Shown piece by piece: positions 24,000 to 30,024 of a DNA stretch of 33,016 bases. The notes under the pieces were generated by a model, which searched no databases, was not told where the DNA came from, and saw nothing but the letters and a program-made list of their open reading frames with translations. Origin of the DNA: JBMOLL01 sp049325415 (lineage in GTDB: Bacteria > Bacteroidota > Bacteroidia > Bacteroidales > GCA-2748055). The first letter of the stretch is position 1, and the number at the start of each line of letters is the position of its first letter. The position numbers were made by a program, and so were the translations under genes. The stretch spans positions 1-33,016 of the forward strand of contig JBMOLL010000126.1 in NCBI GenBank assembly GCA_049325415.1. Reading direction: 5' to 3'.

Positions 24000-25223
24000 A
24001 TGAGAAGACTGACCGATCACGAAAAAAGCATCCGCAGAAAAAAAGCCGGATTCTGGTTTATCATTCTTCTGTTGTTTATCCCCGCCATCGTCTTCTTCCT
24101 TAAGCCCGGGAAAAAACAGGCTGTGGCTCCGCAAACCCTCATTTCGGCAGCGATCTGCGGAGAAGTAAAGCATCCGGCCGTGTACCGGATGGATCAGGGG
24201 GCCGACCTTTCGATGTTGATCAAAGCTGCCGGGGGACTGACCTACAGGGCTGAGATCCGCGAAGATGAACTGGAACAGATCCTGGAAAATGACAGTGTCT
24301 ACCATATTCCCGCCAGACAGTCTTTTCTGCCGAACGATTCTCTTCTCGAACTGCAGATTGCTGAAACATACCGGAAAACGGCCTCTGATTCCATCCAGAT
24401 TATTGCCGGGGAATACCAGCAAAAGGAGATCCGCAGGATGAACATCCTGTATATCGGCTATCCTGCTGTTTATATCCTGATCAGCTATTACCCGGATTTT
24501 GGGAGGATATCCTTCATACATATCCCCCATTCCACCCTCTTCCTCGCCAATGACGACCGGCTTATCGATATCTATTTCACCCTCGGTCTCGAACCAACAA
24601 TCGGTATGCTGGAAAACCGTCTGGCCATGAAAATAGATTATTACCTGATCCAGGATCGCTTTTCATTCATCGATATGGTTGACCTTCTGAAAGGCGTTTC
24701 GATCAACCTCGATGAGCCCTTTGCCGAAGCCTATAACATGGCACCCGGACCTGCAGTGCTCAATGGATTCTACACCTGGGAATACATCCGTTTCCTGGAC
24801 TTTAAACGGATAAAAAGGGAGTTTAAACAGGATATAAACACCGGGCTCACTACTACCGACAATTTCAGGGTAGCACCCTCGGAATGGCAGAACGCTTATA
24901 CTTTAAGAGAAGAGCGGCAAAGAATTGTCATGCAGGCACTGAGGATCGCTTTTCAGAAACTGAATCTTACCGACCAGGTCCTGATGCTGAATCAGTTGTC
25001 GGCCACATTTGAAACCAATATGACCGGTGAGATGATCATTGATATTTACAGGAATATCCTGAACACCCCGGAATTCTCCTATGGGCGGCTGCCAGGGTAT
25101 TATGCCGGTGAAGGCAATAAACTTTTCTTTTTTCCCGACATCCCCTCTTTCAGTCAGCTGAGAAACCAGGAGATCCGAACTTACCTGGTCAAACACAATA
25201 ATAAGGAACAAACCGCCTATTGA
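24000..25223 (+). CDS. SLBB-LCP fusion protein (LytR-CpsA-Psr-like, degenerate)
   Basis: 407 aa. One N-terminal membrane helix (about 17-35) is followed by an SLBB-like domain (about 47-104: ISAAICGEVKHPAVYRM, LIKAAGGLT) and an LCP-like domain (about 146-270). LCP landmarks: ISFIHIPHSTLF (170-181), FSFIDMVDLLKGVSINLDEP (221-240) and VLNGFYTWEYIRF (253-265). In active LCP enzymes the first landmark reads IPRD; here Arg and Asp are replaced by His and Ser, so pyrophosphate-lipid chemistry may be altered or lost. LCP enzymes transfer glycans from undecaprenyl pyrophosphate to cell-wall acceptors; with an SLBB domain it may instead link the polymer to the Wza-like channel. Starts 30 nt after the kinase stop. 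Confidence 0.78.
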   Translation: MRRLTDHEKSIRRKKAGFWFIILLLFIPAIVFFLKPGKKQAVAPQTLISAAICGEVKHPAVYRMDQGADLSMLIKAAGGLTYRAEIREDELEQILENDSVYHIPARQSFLPNDSLLELQIAETYRKTASDSIQIIAGEYQQKEIRRMNILYIGYPAVYILISYYPDFGRISFIHIPHSTLFLANDDRLIDIYFTLGLEPTIGMLENRLAMKIDYYLIQDRFSFIDMVDLLKGVSINLDEPFAEAYNMAPGPAVLNGFYTWEYIRFLDFKRIKREFKQDINTGLTTTDNFRVAPSEWQNAYTLREERQRIVMQALRIAFQKLNLTDQVLMLNQLSATFETNMTGEMIIDIYRNILNTPEFSYGRLPGYYAGEGNKLFFFPDIPSFSQLRNQEIRTYLVKHNNKEQTAY

Positions 25224-25269
25224 GAAGACCATTAGGTCCGGACAAAAACATTAAAAGGAAGCCAGTAAA

Positions 25270-25911
25270 ATGAAAAAATACCATGTGATCATGATCCTGA
25301 CAGCAGGACTGTTGTTTCTTCAGGAAAGCGTCTTATCTGCCCAGCCAGGGAACTACGTGATCAATAAAGGCGATGTTCTTGACATTGCCGTAATGGAACA
25401 TCCCGAGTTTTCAGTAGGTGGCATCATCGTGCTGCCCGACGGAACCCTTCAATACCCGGGCTTTGGAAGTATTATGGCTGCAGGCATGACAACCGGAGCC
25501 CTGAAGGACACCCTTGAGAAAGCCCTGGAAAAATATGTGGTGAATCCCCTTGTTACCGTCTTCGTTCAGACCATTCGGAATGAGAAACTCAATATTTTCG
25601 GCTATGTCAATCAGCCCGGTCAGTACCAGGTTTTCGAGGAAGAGGACCTCTTCACGGTTTTGAGTATGGCAGGAGGTATTGTCAACATAAAAAAAGCCGG
25701 GAAAATTATAATTATTCGCAGGGATCGGACAGTTGAAGTCATTCATCTGAAAAAATACCTTGGTAAAAGGGGGATGAAGGCCGAGGTACCTGCGGTCGGA
25801 ACCGGTGACACGGTATATGTAAAGGAACCGGGTCAGTTTAACTGGGCCATTATTTCCTTTTTCTCGACACTTGTTCTGGCGGTAACAAACGTCCTTGTTT
25901 TGCTACTTTAA
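25270..25911 (+). CDS. Wza-like polysaccharide export protein
   Basis: 213 aa. A signal peptide (cleavage near SVLSA, residue ~24) precedes a Poly_export domain (about 27-105: YVINKGDVLDIAVMEHPEFS, VLPDGTLQYPGFG) and one SLBB domain (about 107-160: LNIFGYVNQPGQYQV, VLSMAGGI). A C-terminal hydrophobic helix (about 191-213) replaces the amphipathic helix of E. coli Wza. There is no lipobox Cys. It is shorter than Wza (about 380 aa) with one SLBB instead of several, the usual short Bacteroidota form. It would form the periplasmic/outer-membrane conduit together with the kinase. Starts 46 nt after the SLBB-LCP gene, and converges with wzi, 18 nt apart. Confidence 0.93.
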   Translation: MKKYHVIMILTAGLLFLQESVLSAQPGNYVINKGDVLDIAVMEHPEFSVGGIIVLPDGTLQYPGFGSIMAAGMTTGALKDTLEKALEKYVVNPLVTVFVQTIRNEKLNIFGYVNQPGQYQVFEEEDLFTVLSMAGGIVNIKKAGKIIIIRRDRTVEVIHLKKYLGKRGMKAEVPAVGTGDTVYVKEPGQFNWAIISFFSTLVLAVTNVLVLLL

Positions 25912-25929
25912 AAGCGGATCCACGCGGAA

Positions 25930-27588
25930 TTAAAATCCGATATTGATTCCCAGCCGGAGTGTTCCCCCGATCCCCTGTTCAATTACGGGCGTCCACAGAT
26001 TGATATATTCCTCGACTCCTGTGATCATGCGATATTCATAACCCAGGCGCAGATACAGGTCATTCACGACTTCAAAGGAAGCCAGGATCCCTATTTTTCT
26101 CGATTCCCAAACTATGGGTACAAAGGGCTGGATAGCGTCACGCTGAGCCGTTCCGAGCAGGGTATGATCCGGACCCTTGCTGATCTGATCGTACCAGGCA
26201 GTAAAGCGCGCAGTTCTCCAGGGACGGAACTCCGCCTGGATAAATACTTCCCGGGCATTGTCGCCGATATAACTGCCCAGATTATAGCCATTTGACTCGA
26301 AGGTGGTGGTGGGAACAAAATGCCTGAATACGAGCGCGTTATTCCACGTATACTCCCCAACGAGCCGGAGATTGGGGATCAGATAACACGCCACACCTCC
26401 TTTCCAAGACAGGAAGTTATGCCTGGAAGGATCTGTAATCCTGGCAATCTGCAATTCGTCGACAAACAGGTTGAGGTAAAAATGAAAATCCCTGATGTTC
26501 CGGGTGGAAAAAGTCATGAACATGGCCGAGTTCATATTATCGATGCCGGCATTCAGGGCATGGTCAATCGCTTTGAAAAAGACAGTGGGAATAAAAAATG
26601 CCAGGTTCATCTCCTCAAAATCATAGACTACCGAGTTCCCGATACTAAGTTCCATGTAGCGGAAAGGGGTGAAAGTAAAGAAATTGGCAGCAATAAATTT
26701 CGGCTGATACACCTCACGGTATGTTGAACCATAGGCATTGGTGATCCAGTAGGAACGACTGCTGTCGACCACCTCCGATATCAGGCTGCCGTGTATGTAT
26801 TCAAAACGGAACCATTTTACCGGGTTCAGGCTCAGTTCCAGCCTGGCAAAGGAAGGTGCCCGGCCAGAAAGAATGTTGGTGCCGTTCCAGGCTTCTCCCC
26901 AGGAGAAAGGGTCCATCATAATTCCGATATGTCCACGGTCCCAGCCATAGGTGACACCTCCCCTCATCTCTTCATAATCAATGCTGCCATCGGAAAAGCC
27001 TTTTATATTAGCTGCGCCCTGATTCTGATTGATCAAACTGCGTCCGGTAAGGACCGTACTTTCGTGGTTATCACGAAGCGACCCATAGAAACTGAAGCGT
27101 CCCCAGGTCGACCAGGCTTCGGCCCCGTTCCACCAGTGGTAATAGCTTCCGTTATTATTGCCAAAATGGTCGATCCCGAAAACGGGGTTTACAGTCAGCT
27201 GGAAAGAAGTATCGCGGTAATGGAAAAGATCGAGCCGGTCGCCGGGCCGTTTATTGAACCAGAGCCAGGCTGCCTTATATTCGACAGCACGGTTACCCGC
27301 CCCCTTCTCCTCCTTCAGGTAATCCATCATATAAAAGGCTACCTCCTCCTTCTGACGGAGGTTAAGTTGTTCGTTCTTTGCTCCGGCCTCCTTCAGCAAA
27401 CGCGCAATTTCGCTCCTTCCGTAAGGCTTGGTCACCGAATGCAGCTCGATGATATGCGCTGCGGCGAGTTCATCAAGCAATTCATATACTCCCCGGTGGG
27501 CTATCGGTGCCGGCATGTACTGCGCCCTCGCTGCAGAGCAACCAAGCAGGAGGAGTACAAGCAGGAAAGACGGAAAAAACTGCTTCAT
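25930..27588 (-). CDS. Wzi-family outer-membrane capsule assembly protein
   Basis: About 552 aa from the ATG at 27588; an upstream in-frame ATG at 27636 adds 16 residues in front of an otherwise complete signal peptide and is less likely. Signal peptide MKQFFPSFLLVLLLLGCSAA with both a lipobox-like LLGC and an ARA cleavage site. The N-terminal region YMPAPIAHRGVYELLDELAA and the following helical domain precede many alternating aromatic beta-strands to a terminal LGINIGF, as in the Caps_assemb_Wzi family of 18-strand outer-membrane barrels that bind exported polysaccharide at the surface. Its place next to the Wza-like gene, in convergent orientation, supports that role. Confidence 0.88.
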   Translation of the reverse strand: MKQFFPSFLLVLLLLGCSAARAQYMPAPIAHRGVYELLDELAAAHIIELHSVTKPYGRSEIARLLKEAGAKNEQLNLRQKEEVAFYMMDYLKEEKGAGNRAVEYKAAWLWFNKRPGDRLDLFHYRDTSFQLTVNPVFGIDHFGNNNGSYYHWWNGAEAWSTWGRFSFYGSLRDNHESTVLTGRSLINQNQGAANIKGFSDGSIDYEEMRGGVTYGWDRGHIGIMMDPFSWGEAWNGTNILSGRAPSFARLELSLNPVKWFRFEYIHGSLISEVVDSSRSYWITNAYGSTYREVYQPKFIAANFFTFTPFRYMELSIGNSVVYDFEEMNLAFFIPTVFFKAIDHALNAGIDNMNSAMFMTFSTRNIRDFHFYLNLFVDELQIARITDPSRHNFLSWKGGVACYLIPNLRLVGEYTWNNALVFRHFVPTTTFESNGYNLGSYIGDNAREVFIQAEFRPWRTARFTAWYDQISKGPDHTLLGTAQRDAIQPFVPIVWESRKIGILASFEVVNDLYLRLGYEYRMITGVEEYINLWTPVIEQGIGGTLRLGINIGF

Positions 27589-27760
27589 AGGTATTGCTTT
27601 GGATTGTAAAAATAGGGTAATTTTCAGGAAAAACATAGGTACTGAAGATCACTGCATTGTGCTTCGGCTTATGATCCCTCTGAAAGTGACCTTACCACGC
27701 AGACCTGGGGACCGAAGAGTCTTGTAAAAACTATTTTTTTTGCAGAATCCTGGCGGCGGG

Positions 27761-28110
27761 AAAGGCACAAAGGAGGAACGCGGAGCCACAAAGCATCGCC
27801 TTCAGCAAGCCAATGGCGACCGGAGGGCACGAAAGCACTAGGTTCACAATAAAAACCTCTTTGTGCTTCCTTGTGTCTCTGTGTCTTAGTGGCGAAAAAG
27901 ACGCAAAGGAACAACGCGAAGGCACAAAGTCGCGAAGACGCTAAGGTTCAATACATTATCCTCTTTGTGCTCCCTCGTGCCTTAGTGACTTAGTGGCGAA
28001 AAAGACGCAAAGGAACAACGCGGAGCCACAAATGCTCGAAGGCACTAAGGTTCACAATAAAAACCTCTTTGTGCCCCCTTGTGCCTTTGTGACTTAGTGG
28101 CAAAAAAAAA
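27761..28110. repeat. ~103-bp imperfect tandem repeat, 3+ copies
   Basis: Units begin at about 27831, 27934 and 28038 (spacing 103 and 104), each starting GAAG(G/A)C.CTAAGGTTC, then CCTCTTTGTGC, CTTAGTGGC and, in the first two, GACGCAAAGGAACAACGCG. The last unit is cut at about 28110 and a partial unit is at 27761-27792. Each contains short inverted repeats (GGCACTAAGGTT against AACC..TTTGTGCC) that could fold. The whole gene-free stretch 27589-28170 between wzi and the phosphotransferase gene is this repeat plus short flanks; apparent reading frames in it, rich in Arg/His/Lys, look spurious. Confidence 0.8.
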
Positions 28111-28170
28111 ACGAGAAGGTTCATCAGGAAAAAGAAATTCCGGGCTTTTGCCTCCAGACAACCGCAGAAC

Positions 28171-29694
28171 TCACTTCGACCGGGCCTTTCTGAAGAGGAT
28201 ATTGCTCATGGCTTTCCAGAAATAACGCCAGTCGGTGCGCAGGGGCCTTTTCAGATACGATTCGATATACTTCCTTTCTGAAGCCTGGATTTCCTCCAGG
28301 GTTTTGGGCATGTCGGCATAAAAGGGCGGGATGAGTCCGGGTTTGGTCCGGATCCGCAGTTCCTGAAGATCTTTATCGTACAGGCTGAAATACTGCTTAC
28401 TCAGCGGCCTGACACCAACAATCTTCATTTCTCCCCTGAAAATATTGATCAGCATGGGAAGTTCGTCGAGCCATAATTTCCTGAAGATCTTACCGAGGGT
28501 TGTCACCCTGAAATCGTCGCGGAACTTTCCGCCGTCATCGAGCTGATTTTTCTTGTAGATATATTCCTGCAGGTATTCTGCATAGGGATGCATCGTCCTG
28601 AACTTGTAAACATCAATCAGTTTACCGTCTTTCCCTATCCTTCTTAATTTCACAAAAGGTCCGTAAGTGGGATTCATATCAAAGGCGGGTTCCTTGATCC
28701 TCCGGGCGACAAAAAAGAAACAGCCGTTTACAAAATCATCTTCCATAATCTCGAAGCCGCACGAATAAAGACGCCCAAGGATTTCGGCCCTGGAAAGGAC
28801 CCTGTTTTGTCCGCGTGTCAGGAAAAAGTAGATCTTTTTTGTCGGGCGGAACTTTGGAAAGACCCGCTTGAGCATGAAATCCAGGAAATAAACCAGCCAG
28901 TTCATGACCGGCGGGAATTTGGCCAGGATCCTGGCCTTTCGCTGGTTCTTCGTTTCAGCACAACCGACAAAAACACCCTCCTGCGGGAGCTTGTGGTTGA
29001 CCGATTCGAAGAATTTATTCAGGTACTTGATATCATTGACCCGGGTAAGGTTAACAATCGTTTGAAAATAATGATCGGGCTGGCGAAGAATATTGAAGCG
29101 GGTTGTCGTACTGAGCATGAGGGTCCTGGGATCATCAAGATCGACACGTGCCATAATATAGTCAGCGGCCAGTTCACCTCTTTCATCGGTTATGGCCTCA
29201 CGCCAGTGTGTCCCTGAACGAAATCCCACATCCTTGCCGTCGAACTGCTCCAGCTCTTTTCGCTCGGCGGCTGAAACCGGATCGTAAAGGAAATCTGTTG
29301 CCGTGTCGGGATCGGGCGAACGAAGGGCATAGATATAAAGTCCGAAAACCACCAGTTCACCTATCGTAGCGACACCAATGGTTCCGAAAACCATCATCCG
29401 GGAGAAAAAATGGACTGAAAAGGCATAGATGATAAATGAGATGAAGGCCAGCGACAACAGGTTGGGGTATAGAATGGTGCGGAAAATAAAAAGCTTCTGC
29501 TTATAATAATCCACATGGTACTTCTTCAGGTAAAAGGAGTTGATTACCCAGATGGAAATAAAAACAAGGAAACCACTGATATAGGAAAAGGAAAGATAGG
29601 GTGAAGATACCGGCTTGGCCAACACCATAATAAAATAAGCTACCAGAAGTATTATCAGATCGGCTATGATCAGACCGCCCTTTGCCCGTTTCAT
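28171..29694 (-). CDS. Initiating sugar phosphotransferase (WbaP/WcaJ-like) with unusual middle domain
   Basis: 507 aa from ATG 29694 (GTG 29700 gives 509; numbering below uses 509). Four N-terminal membrane helices (about 9-28, 38-57, 72-95, 104-125). C-terminal bacterial sugar transferase domain: VYKFRTM (364-370), the Asp-Glu dyad in LWLDELPMLINIFRGEM (409-425, D412-E413) and IVGVRP (427-432). It would move a sugar-1-phosphate to undecaprenyl phosphate, the first step of repeat-unit synthesis. Odd: the re-entrant helix normally preceding the core (KRxxD...P) is absent. The middle (about 180-334) resembles the C-terminal half of a class I methyltransferase (VFVGCAET, SRAEILGRLYSCGFEI), without a visible SAM motif. 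Transcribed away from the 30025 gene. Confidence 0.88.
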   Translation of the reverse strand: MKRAKGGLIIADLIILLVAYFIMVLAKPVSSPYLSFSYISGFLVFISIWVINSFYLKKYHVDYYKQKLFIFRTILYPNLLSLAFISFIIYAFSVHFFSRMMVFGTIGVATIGELVVFGLYIYALRSPDPDTATDFLYDPVSAAERKELEQFDGKDVGFRSGTHWREAITDERGELAADYIMARVDLDDPRTLMLSTTTRFNILRQPDHYFQTIVNLTRVNDIKYLNKFFESVNHKLPQEGVFVGCAETKNQRKARILAKFPPVMNWLVYFLDFMLKRVFPKFRPTKKIYFFLTRGQNRVLSRAEILGRLYSCGFEIMEDDFVNGCFFFVARRIKEPAFDMNPTYGPFVKLRRIGKDGKLIDVYKFRTMHPYAEYLQEYIYKKNQLDDGGKFRDDFRVTTLGKIFRKLWLDELPMLINIFRGEMKIVGVRPLSKQYFSLYDKDLQELRIRTKPGLIPPFYADMPKTLEEIQASERKYIESYLKRPLRTDWRYFWKAMSNILFRKARSK

Positions 29695-29770
29695 CTGCAC
29701 TCAATATTATAACCGAAAGTAGTCAAAAAACACCACTATGACAAGCACTGCACAGGATTGGTTGCAGAGA

Positions 29771-29826
29771 CAAAATTAGCGTAAAAAAGTGACGGATTTC
29801 ACCTGGAAAGTGACGGAATTTACCTG
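29771..29826 (-). promoter_or_regulatory. Promoter with 21-bp-phased direct repeats for the sugar phosphotransferase
   Basis: On the minus strand TAATTTTG (29778-29771) is a perfect TAnnTTTG -7 element, giving a leader of ~70 nt. Upstream of it are two 17-bp direct repeats, CAGGTAAATTCCGTCAC (29826-29810) and CAGGTGAAATCCGTCAC (29805-29789), 21 bp apart, matching at 14 of 17 positions. Phasing of two helical turns next to the -33 region is typical for an activator site. The rest of the 330-nt divergent gap (29695-30024) shows only the palindrome at 30008. Confidence 0.6.
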
Positions 29827-30000
29827 ATTTTAAACGAACAACCGATATATTGTCATAAGCCTGTGCACTAAACGCCGTCAAAAGGCCCGGAAGGACGGCT
29901 TCCATGCACCGGTCAACACCGGGGGTGCACCCTGCCACTTTGTGAGCCGGATGATCAGCTTCCCATGACATCCATCATTATTTAAAAACGGAGAAGCCGG

Positions 30001-30022
30001 TATCTTGCGGAAAATTTTTCCG
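30001..30022 (+). promoter_or_regulatory. Palindromic operator-like site before the flavoprotein gene
   Basis: CGGAAAATTTTTCCG (30008-30022) is a perfect 7-bp inverted repeat around one T, ending 2 nt before the ATG at 30025. TATCTTGC at 30001-30008 resembles a -7 element but misses one T. A repressor site over the transcription start, or a hairpin around the ribosome site, would both fit. Confidence 0.4.
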
Positions 30023-30024
30023 TT

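Noticed and set aside
26791..27609. 272-codon plus-strand reading frame opposite wzi
   Set aside because: The minus-strand frame has a signal peptide and the Wzi pattern; the plus-strand frame has neither a domain nor a plausible start.
27669..27925. Reading frames on the minus strand in the repeat region
   Set aside because: They consist of translated repeat (RHRDTRKHKE-type) and have no family or start-site support.
27831..28110. CRISPR-like array
   Set aside because: The repeating unit is ~103 bp and diverged along its whole length, with no short constant repeats separated by unique spacers.
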